64,000 bases of DNA from Oceanimonas marisflavi (GCF_003049725.1 NZ_QAGM01000002.1:62001-126000); one strand, 5' to 3'; numbered from the stretch's first letter, positions 9,236-19,410 are shown. A program made the numbers and translations. The notes: a model not told the origin generated them from the sequence alone.

Positions 9236-11242
9236 TCACCCCTGCCACCGGCTCACGCCCGAATAGCCCCCTTCCAGCAGCTCCTTTACAAAAGGCGACG
9301 GCAGTTGCTTGTCGGCAAGCAGGAACACCTGCTTCCGGGCGCGGGTCAGGCCCACGTAAAACAGCCGGCGCTCTTCGGCGTGGGGAAAGTCTTCTTCGGC
9401 AGGCAGCAGGGCGTCGAGCAGTGAGGCCTGCTTTTTTTCCGGCGGAAAACCGTAGCTGCCCCGGCTCAGGCCCAGCAGGATCACACAGTCGCTTTCCTTG
9501 CCCTTGGCGCCGTGCAGGGTCTGGGCATCAATTTTCAGTCCGGCAAAACGCTTGCGCCAGCCCGCCAGCAGACCGTCGTCGGGCAGGCTGAAACGAAAGC
9601 GGGACAGCAAATACACGGAGGCATTGGGCCGCTGAGTGGCAATCTGTCCCAGCAGCCGGGCCACCACATCCATGGACTCATCGTCGGCCACCGGCAGCAC
9701 ATGCACGCAGGGGCCGTCGCTGCGCTCAAGGGTGCTCAGAGACTTGGGCAGCTGCTGCGGGTTGCGGGTCACAAAACGGCTGGCGACCTGCTCTATCACA
9801 TTGTTAAAGCGAAAGGTGGTGTCGAGGGCGGTGATGGCGGTGGCGCCAAAAAAGCCGGCAAAACCGGTGGTGAGTGACACATCGGCCCCGCTGAAGCGGT
9901 AAATGGCCTGCCAGTCGTCACCCACACAAAACAGCGACAACCCGGGAGCGGCATTGCGCAGCGCCAGCAGCAGTCCGGCCCTGTCTTGAGAGATATCCTG
10001 AAACTCGTCCACCAGCACATGGCGCCAGGGCACCACAAAGCGACCGCTGCGCACCAGGGCGGTGGCCTGCTCTATCATGTCGTCGAAGTCGATTTCACCG
10101 GACTCGCGCAAATGCTGCTGATAGCGGTGCAAAAGCGGCCGCACCAGCGCCAGCTGTGCTTCCTGCTCCGCAGACACAGGATCCGGCTCGCCATGGCACT
10201 TGAGCGCCGCCACCAGGGGCGACCACTCCCGGGCCAGACGGGCAAAGTCCGGCGCAGGCACGGTCTGAAAACGGTGCTGACGCAGCCAGGCCAGCAAGGG
10301 CACACCATAACTGTCATCCTCCGCCAGTTGCTCCAGCCAGCGGGCAAAGGTGCGTTGTTTGGCCTGCTCGTTCCGGGCAAGCTCACTCAACGCCGGCGCA
10401 CCCCCGGTGGCCCGAGTAATGATACTCAGCCCCAGGGCGTGAAAGGTGCTCACCTGCACTTTGGCGCTTTCAGGCCGGCGGGCCAGCCGCTCGCGCATTT
10501 CCGTCGCCGCCTCATTGCCAAAGGCCAGCAGCAGCAGCTCGTGTGCCTCGGCCTGGCCGGATGCCAGCAAAAAGGCGGTGCGCGCCGCCATCACACTGGT
10601 TTTGCCACAGCCGGCCCCGGCCAGCACCAGATTGTGATCCTCATCGGTGACGCAGGCCAGGCGCTGGGCTGCCGTGAGCGGATGAGCTTCCAGAGTATCA
10701 AACAGCGGCTGGTATTCCTGCTGGGCCTGCTCGCAGTATTCCTTCAGGCACTGCTCGCGCCAGTGGTCGTCAGCCTGCTGCAGGGTAGCCACCAGCTCAA
10801 AGGCGGCCCGGGCGCGGTCGTTCAAGCCCTCGGGCAAGGCCAGCTCAGGCCAGTGCACCGGCTCCTGCTCCAGCCAGCCCTGCAGTTGCTGCCAGCGTGA
10901 AGCTCGCAGATAGCCTGCTTCCAGCAGCGCCAGACAGCGCTCGGCCAGAGGCACCACCCGGGCGGCATGGTGCTCAAACCAGCCCAGTTCCAGCCGTTGC
11001 TGCACGGCTTCTGCCCGGGCCTGAGGCAGCCAGGCACACACCAGTTGCCCCTGACGACAGTCAAGCACCAGCTGGCGGAACAGCCGGCCGTGCTCAAGGA
11101 ACGGCGGCGCCAGCAACTCGTTCCACGCCAGCGCATGCCGCTCGCGCTTCAGGTGCAGTACCGGCCCGCTTTCCGTGGGCTCTACCGCCACAAAGGGGTG
11201 ATTAAACAGCTGGCCCAGCCAGTGGGCCTTGCAGATGGGCAT
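9236..11242 (-). CDS. helD: DNA helicase IV (UvrD/Rep superfamily 1)
   Basis: A 668-residue SF1A helicase close to the length of E. coli HelD (684). Visible motifs: an HelD-type N-terminal region of about 190 residues, Walker A AGAGCGKTS near residue 210, Walker B/motif II LVDEFQDIS near 420, motif III with GDDWQAIYRFSGAD, motif V TLHGAKGKESDCVI, and motif VI with EERRLFYVGLTRARKQVF near the C terminus. It unwinds DNA in the 3'-5' direction and takes part in recombination and replication-transcription conflict handling. It stands alone on the minus strand, directly upstream of the SH3 lipoprotein gene but with normal high GC, so the border of the low-GC operon falls between them. Confidence 0.92.
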   Translation of the reverse strand: MPICKAHWLGQLFNHPFVAVEPTESGPVLHLKRERHALAWNELLAPPFLEHGRLFRQLVLDCRQGQLVCAWLPQARAEAVQQRLELGWFEHHAARVVPLAERCLALLEAGYLRASRWQQLQGWLEQEPVHWPELALPEGLNDRARAAFELVATLQQADDHWREQCLKEYCEQAQQEYQPLFDTLEAHPLTAAQRLACVTDEDHNLVLAGAGCGKTSVMAARTAFLLASGQAEAHELLLLAFGNEAATEMRERLARRPESAKVQVSTFHALGLSIITRATGGAPALSELARNEQAKQRTFARWLEQLAEDDSYGVPLLAWLRQHRFQTVPAPDFARLAREWSPLVAALKCHGEPDPVSAEQEAQLALVRPLLHRYQQHLRESGEIDFDDMIEQATALVRSGRFVVPWRHVLVDEFQDISQDRAGLLLALRNAAPGLSLFCVGDDWQAIYRFSGADVSLTTGFAGFFGATAITALDTTFRFNNVIEQVASRFVTRNPQQLPKSLSTLERSDGPCVHVLPVADDESMDVVARLLGQIATQRPNASVYLLSRFRFSLPDDGLLAGWRKRFAGLKIDAQTLHGAKGKESDCVILLGLSRGSYGFPPEKKQASLLDALLPAEEDFPHAEERRLFYVGLTRARKQVFLLADKQLPSPFVKELLEGGYSGVSRWQG

Positions 11243-11251
11243 AATAACGCC

Positions 11252-11677
11252 TCAGGACAGGGTGTTGATCACCTCGCCCAGTATCATGTGGGTGCGCACC
11301 GTTTTGATATGGGGAGTGTGCTCAATAATATGGCGAATGGCGTCGAGCCGCTCCATGGACTCCGCCTCCACGTACACCAGCATATCGGTCTCGCCGCTGA
11401 TGGTATAGCACAGCTTGATCTCGGGCACGGCGCGCAGAGACTCGGCATATTGCTCGCACTGGCGCACATGGTAACAAAGGGCAAAATAGGCCCGCACCAG
11501 CCCCTGGGGCCGGCCCAGCCGGGCATGATAGCCCCTGATGATACCCCGCTCCTCCAGGCTTTTGATGCGCTCCGACACCGCCGAGCGGGACAGGCTCACC
11601 TCACGGGCAATGCTGGCCACCGCCATGCGGGCGTTTTCCGTTAACAAAGACAGGATTTTACGGTCGAACTTGTCCAC
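11252..11677 (-). CDS. Lrp/AsnC family transcriptional regulator
   Basis: A 141-residue protein with the Lrp architecture: winged helix-turn-helix at the N terminus (DKFDRKILSLL, VASIAREVSLSRSAVSERIKSLEERGII) and a C-terminal RAM ligand-binding domain (about residues 65-140). It is divergent from the amino acid exporter gene at 11817 with a 139-base shared intergenic region, so it most likely controls that exporter in response to an amino acid. Its stop is followed nine bases later by the end of the helicase IV gene start region on the same strand. The particular effector is not visible from sequence. Confidence 0.85.
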   Translation of the reverse strand: MDKFDRKILSLLTENARMAVASIAREVSLSRSAVSERIKSLEERGIIRGYHARLGRPQGLVRAYFALCYHVRQCEQYAESLRAVPEIKLCYTISGETDMLVYVEAESMERLDAIRHIIEHTPHIKTVRTHMILGEVINTLS

Positions 11678-11816
11678 TGCTACTTCATCTCCACGCTGCC
11701 GGACAAACGTCGGGCAAAAGCGACGTTTCGCCGAATGAAAGCGTCATAGTGCCGAGTCTGATTGTTATTGTGTGGCGGTAATATATCAGAATTACTGAAT
11801 ACGGATTTGAAACTCG
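11678..11816. promoter_or_regulatory. Divergent regulatory region between the Lrp-type regulator and the exporter
   Basis: The region holds an inverted repeat AAACGTCG (11705-11712) and CGACGTTT (11721-11728) and an AT-rich stretch near 11765-11795 likely to contain the exporter promoter. The inverted repeat is a possible operator or leader hairpin of the regulator gene. Assignment to Lrp binding is inference from the divergent layout. Confidence 0.35.
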
Positions 11817-13121
11817 ATGGGACGTTTGCATAAACAACTGGGGCTGGGCTACGGCACCGGCATGATGGCCACCTCACTGCTGGGCAGTGGCATTTTTGTG
11901 GTGCCGGCGGTGGCCGCCGGCCTGGCGGGAGCAGACTCGTTATGGGCCTGGCTGTTACTCATGGTGCTGGTGCTGCCGGTGGCCTTTACCTTCGCCCGTC
12001 TGGGCCGGGCCTACCCTCATGCCGGCGGTGCGCCCCACCTGATTGGCCGGGCCCTGGGACTGCCGATGGAAAAGCTGGCCGCGTTTTTGTTTCTGGCGGT
12101 GCTGCCGGTGGGCCTGCCCGCCATGCTCACCCTGACCACCGGTTTCTGGCATGCGCTGTTTCCGCTCAATAACACCGGCGATCTGCTGGTGCAGCTGGGC
12201 ACCCTGGGGCTGGTGCTGGTGCTGGGCAGCCGCCCGAGCGGGGCCTCCGGACTGGTGCAGTTGCTGATTGCGGTGACCATAGTCGGCCTGCTGGTGGCGG
12301 TATGGCTGGCGGGGGATCTGGCATCCAGCGCCGCCGCTACCCTGCCCGCCCCGTCTGCGGTGAGCTGGAGCGCACTGCCCGCCGTGCTGGCGGTCATGTT
12401 CTGGTGCTTTGTGGGGCTGGAAGCCTTTACCCATATGGGCGAGGAGTTTCGCCGCCCGGAGCGGGATTTTCCCCTGGCATTGCTGTTCGGGGTGCTGCTG
12501 GCGGGCTTTATCTATTTTGCCTACGCCATGGCGGTGGTGAAGTTTGGTCTGTATGGGGACGAGCGCACCAACACCACCTCCTTCCCGGTGCTGCTGGCCA
12601 TGCTGTTTGGCGAGCCCGGCCGCTGGGCTGCGGCGCTGGTGGGCTACGCCGCCTGCTTTGCCGGCCTCAACCTCTATGTGCAGGGCTTTGGCCGGCTGCT
12701 GTGGAGCCTGGCCGACGAGGGCAAGCTGCCGGCATCTCTCGGCCGGCTAAACCGCCACGGCGCGCCCTTTAAGGCGTTGTGCTGGGTAGTGGGTGCCAGC
12801 GCACTGTGCGTGCTCGCCGCCTGGCTGTTTCACATGCCGCTGGAAACCCTGATGCGCTACGCCAACGGCAACTTTGTGCTGGTGTATCTGCTGGCGATGA
12901 TCGCCGGAGTGAAACTGCTGCAGGGGCTCTGGCGCATGGTTGCCCTGGCGGCCACCCTGCTGTGTGCCGGGGTGTTCGTATCATTGGGGCTGGAAGCGGG
13001 CTACGCCCTGGTGATGGGAATGGGGTTTGTGGTGATGCGCCGCTGGCACAAACGCCGTGCGCGCCTCAATCCAACCGCTTGTGAAAACGGCGGGCGGCAA
13101 CAACCAGGCCGAGCAGGGTAA
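11817..13121 (+). CDS. yjeH: APC family amino acid exporter, YjeH type
   Basis: A 434-residue membrane protein with about 12 hydrophobic segments. The N-terminal LLGSGIFVVPAVAAGLAG, the segment AVMFWCFVGLEAFTHMGEEFRRPERDFP and ANGNFVLVYLLAMIAGVKLLQG correspond closely to E. coli YjeH, an L-methionine and branched-chain amino acid exporter of the APC superfamily. Divergent from an Lrp-type gene that probably regulates it. The reading frame runs 56 bases past the convergent stop of the ABC-2 permease gene, so the two genes overlap at their 3' ends; the last about 18 residues are unlike E. coli YjeH. No RBS of usual strength precedes the ATG. Confidence 0.88.
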   Translation: MGRLHKQLGLGYGTGMMATSLLGSGIFVVPAVAAGLAGADSLWAWLLLMVLVLPVAFTFARLGRAYPHAGGAPHLIGRALGLPMEKLAAFLFLAVLPVGLPAMLTLTTGFWHALFPLNNTGDLLVQLGTLGLVLVLGSRPSGASGLVQLLIAVTIVGLLVAVWLAGDLASSAAATLPAPSAVSWSALPAVLAVMFWCFVGLEAFTHMGEEFRRPERDFPLALLFGVLLAGFIYFAYAMAVVKFGLYGDERTNTTSFPVLLAMLFGEPGRWAAALVGYAACFAGLNLYVQGFGRLLWSLADEGKLPASLGRLNRHGAPFKALCWVVGASALCVLAAWLFHMPLETLMRYANGNFVLVYLLAMIAGVKLLQGLWRMVALAATLLCAGVFVSLGLEAGYALVMGMGFVVMRRWHKRRARLNPTACENGGRQQPGRAG

Positions 13122-14160
13122 AGCCGGCCAGCCAGAGGGCATCGGGGGCCAGGGTGGCAATGTCGGCATCCCGCAGCAAAATGCCCCGGGCCAGGCGCAT
13201 ATAGTGAGTGGCGGGCAGGCCCTCGGCCAGCCACTGGGCGGCCACCGGCATGCCCTCGTAGGGGAACATAAAACCCGACAGCAAAATGGACGGCATCAGC
13301 ACGAACACTGTCATCTGCATGGCCTGCAGCTGGTTGCGGGCCAGAGTGGAGATCACCAGCCCCAGCACCAGGCTGGCGGCAATAAACAGCAGGGTGGCCA
13401 GCAGCAACTGCAGCGGGCTGCCGTTGACGGGCACATCAAACAGCGCCACCCCCAGCGCCAGTATGATCACCAGCTGCACCAGTCCGGCAAAGATGTAAGG
13501 CACGATTTTGCCGATCATCAGCTCCATGGGCGTGACCGGGGTGGTGATCAGCCATTCCAGGTTGCCCCGCTCCCGCTCCCGCACCACCGCCAGGGCAGTA
13601 AACAGCACCATGGTCATGGTGAGTATCACCCCAATCAACCCGGGAATAATGTTTACCGCCGCCCGTTGTTCCGGGTTAAACAACAGGGTGACGGCAAAGG
13701 GCGCCTTCAGCCCGGGCGATGGCGGGATTTCCGGCAGCGCAGCCTGGCGCAGCAGGACGCTTGCCAGCAGCGGATCCGTGCCGTCCACCAGCCATTGCCC
13801 CAGCGGGCGCTCATCCTGACGCCGGCGTGCCAGATCCGCCGGCAGCACCAGCGCCGCCCTCACCCGCCCGGCCACTATGGCCGATTCGGCCTCGGCCGGG
13901 TGCGTCAGACGCTCGGTAAACATCACCAGACCACCGGCTTCCAGCCGTGCCGCCAGCGCCCGGCTGCTGCCGGTTTGTGCCTGATCCACCAGCGCCACCG
14001 GAATATGCCGTACCTTGGTGTTGATGGCATAGCCAAACAACAGCAGCTGCAACAGGGGCACCATGATCACCATGGCAAAGGTGAGCCGGTCCCGGGACAG
14101 CTGGCGGAACTCCTTGACCATAATGGCCTGAATACGGCGCAGACGAACGGCCAGGCTCAT
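13066..14160 (-). CDS. ABC-2 type efflux permease (YbhS/YhhJ-like)
   Basis: A 364-residue permease with one N-terminal membrane segment (AMVIMVPLLQLLLFGYAI), a periplasmic domain of about 150 residues and five clustered C-terminal segments, the ABC2_membrane_3 layout of YbhS, YbhR and YhhJ. The ERERGNLEWLITTPVTPMELMIGKI sequence is the usual coupling-helix region. Its start overlaps the stop of the ATPase gene (ATGA at 14157-14160), so translation is coupled. It is the last gene of a HlyD-ATPase-permease operon. Only one permease is present, so a homodimer is expected, unlike YbhR/YbhS. Confidence 0.87.
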   Translation of the reverse strand: MSLAVRLRRIQAIMVKEFRQLSRDRLTFAMVIMVPLLQLLLFGYAINTKVRHIPVALVDQAQTGSSRALAARLEAGGLVMFTERLTHPAEAESAIVAGRVRAALVLPADLARRRQDERPLGQWLVDGTDPLLASVLLRQAALPEIPPSPGLKAPFAVTLLFNPEQRAAVNIIPGLIGVILTMTMVLFTALAVVRERERGNLEWLITTPVTPMELMIGKIVPYIFAGLVQLVIILALGVALFDVPVNGSPLQLLLATLLFIAASLVLGLVISTLARNQLQAMQMTVFVLMPSILLSGFMFPYEGMPVAAQWLAEGLPATHYMRLARGILLRDADIATLAPDALWLAGFTLLGLVVAARRFHKRLD

Positions 14161-15083
14161 GAATGGCCTCCGGTGCAGCTGACAAACACATCCTCCAGGC
14201 TAGGCCGCACCTGGGTCAGCTCGGCCTCACTCAAACGCTCCGGCAGTTGCTCGCGCAGCCAGCTCACCGGCTGTTCAATGCGGCCATCCACCAGCACCCG
14301 CAGTCGCAGGCCCAGCTGGGCGGCAGACTGCACCTCTGGCAGCGCCAGCAGCTCCCGCTTCAGCTCACGCAGGTCGCTGGTAAGCACTTCCACCACGGTG
14401 GCGCCCAAATTGCTCATCAGCCGCTCCGGCGAGCCGTCGGCCCGCTTGATGCCATTCTCCAGAATGGCCAGGCCATGGCAGCGCTCGGCCTCGTCCATAT
14501 AGTGGGTGCTCACCACTATGCTGGTGCCGCTGTCGCACAAGTCGAACAGCTTTTCCCAGAAGTCGCGGCGGTTTTCCGGATCCACCGCCGAGGTGGGCTC
14601 ATCCAGAAACAGCAAATCGGGCCTGTGCACCACAGCCGCCGCCAGTGCCAGCCGCTGGCGCTGGCCGCCACTCAAGGAGCCCGCCAGCTGACCCGACAGC
14701 GCCGTAAGATCGTGAGCAGTCAGCAATTCATGAATGCGCTGTCGTGCCTGGCGGCCGCCCAGGCCCTGCACCCGGGCCACAAAGGCCAGGTTTTCCTGCA
14801 CCGACAGGTCTTCATAGAGGGAAAAGCGCTGGGTCATGTAGCCCACCCGCCGGCGCAGGGCCTCGGCCTGCCGGGGCACCGGTAGCCCCAGCACGGTTAC
14901 CCGGCCATCGCTGGGCAGCAACAGGCCGGTGAGCATGCGCAGGCAGGTAGACTTGCCACTGCCGTTGGGACCGAGAAAGCCGTAAATGGTGCCGGCGGGA
15001 ATGGCGAGTTCGAGGCGGTTCACCGCTACCAGCTCGCCAAAACGGCGGGTGAGCTCATGCGTTTCAATGGCCAGCTCACTCAT
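14157..15083 (-). CDS. ABC transporter ATP-binding protein (YbhF-like, single nucleotide-binding domain)
   Basis: A 308-residue ATPase: Walker A GPNGSGKSTC near residue 42, Q-loop, signature LSGGQRQRL near 140, Walker B LLFLDEPTSAVD and a C-terminal region of the DRA-type drug exporters ending VRPSLEDVFVSC. It powers efflux through the ABC-2 permease encoded next. The ATG at 15083 overlaps the TGA of the fusion protein gene (ATGA), and the gene in turn overlaps the permease start, so all three are coupled. E. coli YbhF and RbbA carry two ATPase domains; this one has a single domain. Confidence 0.88.
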   Translation of the reverse strand: MSELAIETHELTRRFGELVAVNRLELAIPAGTIYGFLGPNGSGKSTCLRMLTGLLLPSDGRVTVLGLPVPRQAEALRRRVGYMTQRFSLYEDLSVQENLAFVARVQGLGGRQARQRIHELLTAHDLTALSGQLAGSLSGGQRQRLALAAAVVHRPDLLFLDEPTSAVDPENRRDFWEKLFDLCDSGTSIVVSTHYMDEAERCHGLAILENGIKRADGSPERLMSNLGATVVEVLTSDLRELKRELLALPEVQSAAQLGLRLRVLVDGRIEQPVSWLREQLPERLSEAELTQVRPSLEDVFVSCTGGHS

Positions 15084-16036
15084 GGCGACACCGGCCACAC
15101 CTGAGCGGGCACACCGGAAGGCAAGTCCGCGGCCTCTGGCGGCAACTGCACCCGGGCCAGATACATCAGCCGGCTGCGCTCGCCCTCGCTCAGGGCGTAA
15201 TAAGGGCCGAATACCGGCTCACTGGCCATCCAGCTTAGCTTTCCTGCAAAGGACTCAGGCTCGCCTTCCACCCATACCCGCATGGCATCTCCAGTGTGCA
15301 GCCCGGTGCGCGCCGGCGCCGGCACATACACCTCGGCATAAGGCGCGGTGCCGGTTTCCAGCACCGCCACCACGGCGCCCGCCGCCACCCTGTCGCCCAC
15401 CCGGTAGGGCAGACTTTCCACCACGCCATCGCGACTGGCTTCAATGGCGAGTTCATTCAAATGAAAACGGGCCAGCGCCAGCCCGGCCTGACGGGCATCC
15501 CGCGCCGCCTCGGCGGCATCTATCTCCTGTGAGCGACTGCCCGCCTCGGCCCGGCTTAACCGCTGGCGCGCCGCCGCCGCTTGCGCCTGCAATCGATCAA
15601 ACGCCGCCTGCACTCTGTCCAGCTCTGCCTGGCTGGCCAGCTCACGCCTGGCCAGTATCCGCACACGCTCCAGATTGCGGCCGGCTTCCGGCAACAACAC
15701 TTGCAATTGTTCCAGCTCCGCCTTTGCTGCGGCGATATCTTCCGCCCGGCTGCCCGCCCGCAACAACGACAATTCCGCCTCGGCCTGGCGCAAATGAGCC
15801 TGTTGCCGGTTTACCTCAAGCTGCAGGCGCTCCGGGTTCAGTTGCACCAGCAGGGTACCGGCGCTCACCTTGCCTCCTTCCGCCACCGGTTGCGCCACCA
15901 CCCGCTCACTTGCGGGCGCAATAAGCTCAATGCGATCCCGCTCCAGCGTGCCCAGCCAGCGATGGCTGTCGGCAGGTTTGCAGCCGTGCAGCAACAGAGC
16001 ACAGACGCACAGCAGCATGCGGCAGAAAACAGACAT
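15080..16036 (-). CDS. HlyD family membrane fusion protein, predicted lipoprotein
   Basis: A 318-residue periplasmic adaptor. The N terminus carries a lipoprotein signal (LLLHGC), then a split lipoyl domain (VVAQPVAEGGKVSAGTLLVQL and its partner about residue 195 onward), a long helical hairpin (about 70-180, with heptad-like Gln/Ala/Glu-rich sequence) and a beta-barrel domain with YAEVYVPAPARTGLHTG. It resembles YbhG/YhiI and should bridge the inner-membrane ABC pump to an outer-membrane channel encoded elsewhere. The ATG at 16036 follows GGAA; a start at 16048 is possible. First gene of a three-gene coupled operon. Substrate unknown; drugs or cationic compounds are usual for the family. Confidence 0.86.
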   Translation of the reverse strand: MSVFCRMLLCVCALLLHGCKPADSHRWLGTLERDRIELIAPASERVVAQPVAEGGKVSAGTLLVQLNPERLQLEVNRQQAHLRQAEAELSLLRAGSRAEDIAAAKAELEQLQVLLPEAGRNLERVRILARRELASQAELDRVQAAFDRLQAQAAAARQRLSRAEAGSRSQEIDAAEAARDARQAGLALARFHLNELAIEASRDGVVESLPYRVGDRVAAGAVVAVLETGTAPYAEVYVPAPARTGLHTGDAMRVWVEGEPESFAGKLSWMASEPVFGPYYALSEGERSRLMYLARVQLPPEAADLPSGVPAQVWPVSP

Positions 16037-16184
16037 AACGGATTCCATTGAGATTGATGGCTTCAGCTTAGCCGAGAAGGGATGCTAATGACTTGCGCCA
16101 AATCAGCCCGGCATGCAGTTCAGCAGCAATCCGGGTAACATAGCCGGCCATATGTGCCCCGCCTTCAGGAAAAGGAATTATTCA

Positions 16185-16982
16185 ATGCCCATCACTCAGG
16201 AACTGCTTAACCAGACCGATGCCCTGGCCCGTGAGGCCGGCGCCGCCATTATGGAAATCTATGGCCGGGACTTTACCGTTGAGCACAAGGAAGACAGCTC
16301 TCCCCTCACCGAGGCGGATGCCGCCGCCCACCACATTATTGTGAACGGCCTGGCTGAGCTGCCGCTGCAGGCGCCTGTGCTGTCGGAAGAAGACACAACC
16401 TGTTTTGCCGGTGCCGATGCCGAGGGCCGCTACTGGCTGGTGGACCCCCTGGACGGCACCAAGGAGTTTATCAAGCGCAACGGCGAGTTCACCGTGAACA
16501 TCGCGCTTATTGAGCACGGCAAGCCAGTGCTGGGGGTGGTGTATGCGCCGGCCCTGGGCGTGGGCTATATGGCCGCTGAAGGACTGGGGGCGTTCAGGTA
16601 TAAAGGCGATGAAGCCCCGGTGGCTATTGGCGTGGCAGAGCATAAAAGTGACCAGCCCTGGCGGGTGGTGGGCAGCCGATCTCACGCTGGTGGCGAATTG
16701 CCGGCCCTGCTGGAGAAGCTGGGCGAGCACGAGCTGGTGGCCATGGGCAGCTCACTCAAGCTGTGCCTGGTGGCGGAAGGCAAGGCCGATGTGTATCCGC
16801 GCCTGGGGCCCACCTCGCTGTGGGACACGGGTGCCGCCCAGTGTGTGGTAGAGCAGGCCGGCGGCCGGGTGCTGCAGCTGAACGGCGAGCCACTGAGCTA
16901 CGCCAATACCAAGGAAGTGCTGAATCCGTATTTTCTGGTGCTGGGCAAAAACAACCTGAACTGGCCGGGGATGTTTGGCTGA
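16185..16982 (+). CDS. cysQ: 3'(2'),5'-bisphosphate nucleotidase
   Basis: A 265-residue inositol-monophosphatase-fold enzyme. Metal-site motifs are visible: LSEEDT near residue 67, DPLDGTKEFIKRNGEFTVNIALI near 90, and WDTGAAQCVVEQAGG near 220. These match E. coli CysQ, which hydrolyses 3'-phosphoadenosine 5'-phosphate to AMP and so protects sulfate assimilation from product accumulation. The ATG at 16185 has AAGGA at good spacing; the frame extends upstream to 16113 but without an RBS. It stands alone between the efflux operon (divergent) and a palindromic repeat. Confidence 0.92.
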   Translation: MPITQELLNQTDALAREAGAAIMEIYGRDFTVEHKEDSSPLTEADAAAHHIIVNGLAELPLQAPVLSEEDTTCFAGADAEGRYWLVDPLDGTKEFIKRNGEFTVNIALIEHGKPVLGVVYAPALGVGYMAAEGLGAFRYKGDEAPVAIGVAEHKSDQPWRVVGSRSHAGGELPALLEKLGEHELVAMGSSLKLCLVAEGKADVYPRLGPTSLWDTGAAQCVVEQAGGRVLQLNGEPLSYANTKEVLNPYFLVLGKNNLNWPGMFG

Positions 16983-16985
16983 ATT

Positions 16986-17080
16986 GGAGCGCAGGCTGCC
17001 AGCCTGCATTAGCGCCCGTAAGGGCGCTTGATTAAAGGTTGCCGCTTCGCGCCAAATTGCGGGCAGGCTGCCCGCGCTCC
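16986..17080. repeat. Palindromic intergenic repeat, family B copy 1
   Basis: A 95-bp imperfect palindrome with ends GGAGCGCAGGCTGCC and the inverse GGCAGGCTGCCCGCGCTCC, plus an inner hairpin AGCGCCC/GGGCGCT and a TTGCCGCTTCGCGCCAAAT segment. An inverted, closely similar copy lies at 53156-53251. It sits three bases after the cysQ stop and before the convergent fghA end, so it may also terminate transcription. Confidence 0.85.
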
Positions 17081-17088
17081 AGTATTAC

Positions 17089-17925
17089 TTATGCCTCAAG
17101 ATGCCGGGCATGAAAACGCAGGTGGTCTTCAATAAAGCTGGCGATGAAGTAGTAGCTGTGGTCGTAGCCGGGCTGCAGACGCAGCTCGAGCTCGGCGCCG
17201 GCGGCTTCGGCGGCCGCTTTCAGCGCCTGGGGCCTGAGTTGCTCGGCCAGGAAGTTGTCGGCCTCGCCCTGATCCACCAGCACCGGCAGTGAGCAGCCTT
17301 TTGCCTGCAGCAGCAGGCTGGCGTCGTACTCGGCCCAGGCGGCCTTGTTCTCACCCAGGTAGGCGCCCAGTGCCTTGTGGCCCCAGGGGCAGTCTGTGGG
17401 GTTGGAGATGGGCGCAAAGGCCGATACCGACACAAACCGCTCGGGGTTGCGCAGCGCCAGCACCAGGGCGCCGTGGCCGCCCATGGAGTGGCCGCTGATG
17501 GCACGCTTGCCATTGAGCGGCAGCTCGCTTTCCACCAGTGCCGGCAGCTCATTCAGCACATAGTCGTACATGTGATAGTGCGCATTCCAGGGTGCCTGGG
17601 TTGCGTTCACATAAAAACCCGCGCCCAGGCCCAGATCGTAGGCGCCTTCAGGGTCGTCGGCCACGCCGTCGCCCCGGGGGCTGGTATCGGGAATAATCAG
17701 CGCCAGACCAAGCTCGGCGGCCACCCGCTGGGCGCCAGCCTTGGCGGAGAAGTTCTCGTCGGTGCAGGTGAGGCCCGACAGCCAGTACACCGCCGGCACC
17801 GGGCCCTGCTCGGCCTGGGGCGGCAGAAACACGGAAAACTGCATGCTGCAGTTGAGGGTTTTGGCGTCGTGCTGATAGCGGATCTGACGACCGCCAAAAC
17901 ACTTTTGCTCTTGTACCAGTTTCAT
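17089..17925 (-). CDS. fghA: S-formylglutathione hydrolase
   Basis: A 278-residue esterase D family serine hydrolase. The nucleophile motif [10 protein letters not shown] is at about residues 145-155, the acid is in [10 protein letters not shown] and the catalytic histidine in [16 protein letters not shown] near the C terminus. It hydrolyses S-formylglutathione to formate and glutathione, the second step of formaldehyde detoxification; the first step is encoded by the gene directly upstream. The ATG at 17925 has an ideal AAGGAGAAAG. A 178-base spacer with two palindromic repeats separates it from frmA on the same strand, so the two genes may be cotranscribed with differential message stability. 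Confidence 0.93.
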   Translation of the reverse strand: MKLVQEQKCFGGRQIRYQHDAKTLNCSMQFSVFLPPQAEQGPVPAVYWLSGLTCTDENFSAKAGAQRVAAELGLALIIPDTSPRGDGVADDPEGAYDLGLGAGFYVNATQAPWNAHYHMYDYVLNELPALVESELPLNGKRAISGHSMGGHGALVLALRNPERFVSVSAFAPISNPTDCPWGHKALGAYLGENKAAWAEYDASLLLQAKGCSLPVLVDQGEADNFLAEQLRPQALKAAAEAAGAELELRLQPGYDHSYYFIASFIEDHLRFHARHLEA

Positions 17926-17936
17926 TCTTTCTCCTT

Positions 17937-18006
17937 GTAGGCCCGACTTCAAGTCGGGCAAAGCGTGCTGAATACAGCAACAAAGCCCCGTTAAAACGGG
18001 GCCTAC
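17937..18006. repeat. Palindromic repeat between frmA and fghA (two-hairpin element, family E)
   Basis: The 70-bp stretch is bounded by GTAGGCCC and GGGGCCTAC and holds two hairpins, GCCCGACTTCAAGTCGGGC and GCCCCGTTAAAACGGGGC. It starts just upstream of the fghA ribosome-binding site. Only this copy is seen in the window. Confidence 0.6.
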
Positions 18007-18030
18007 AGGTGCGGTAAGTCGCCCCGGCAC

Positions 18031-18102
18031 GGCTTGCAGACACAGCGCTGTGCCTGCAGCCATGATGTTCGTCTTACAGCTTAAAGCTGATAGCTTACAG
18101 CT
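18031..18102. repeat. Intergenic repeat, family D copy 1
   Basis: It contains GGCTTGCAGACACAGCG followed by a self-complementary half and then CTTACAGCTTAAAGCTGATA with a final TAGCTTACAGCT. A second copy with the same order of segments is at 33712-33784. It ends two bases before the frmA stop codon. Confidence 0.7.
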
Positions 18103-18103
18103 A

Positions 18104-19372
<1,269 letters not shown>

Positions 19373-19410
19373 GCCAAGCATATGCAGCCCTACGCTTTGT
19401 ATGCCGGCTA

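Noticed and set aside
13057-14502. 481-codon plus-strand frame across the ABC permease and ATPase genes
   Set aside because: It is a His/Gln/Gly-rich antisense shadow covering two clear genes; the lack of an RBS and of any recognisable domain argue against coding.
15080-16036. Longer reading from the start at 16048 for the HlyD protein
   Set aside because: The internal ATG at 16036 has a Shine-Dalgarno and gives a normal lipoprotein signal; the upstream ATG adds four residues without one.
16986-17080. Insertion sequence remnant
   Set aside because: No transposase frame, no target duplication seen; the element is a short non-coding palindrome with a second copy in the window.
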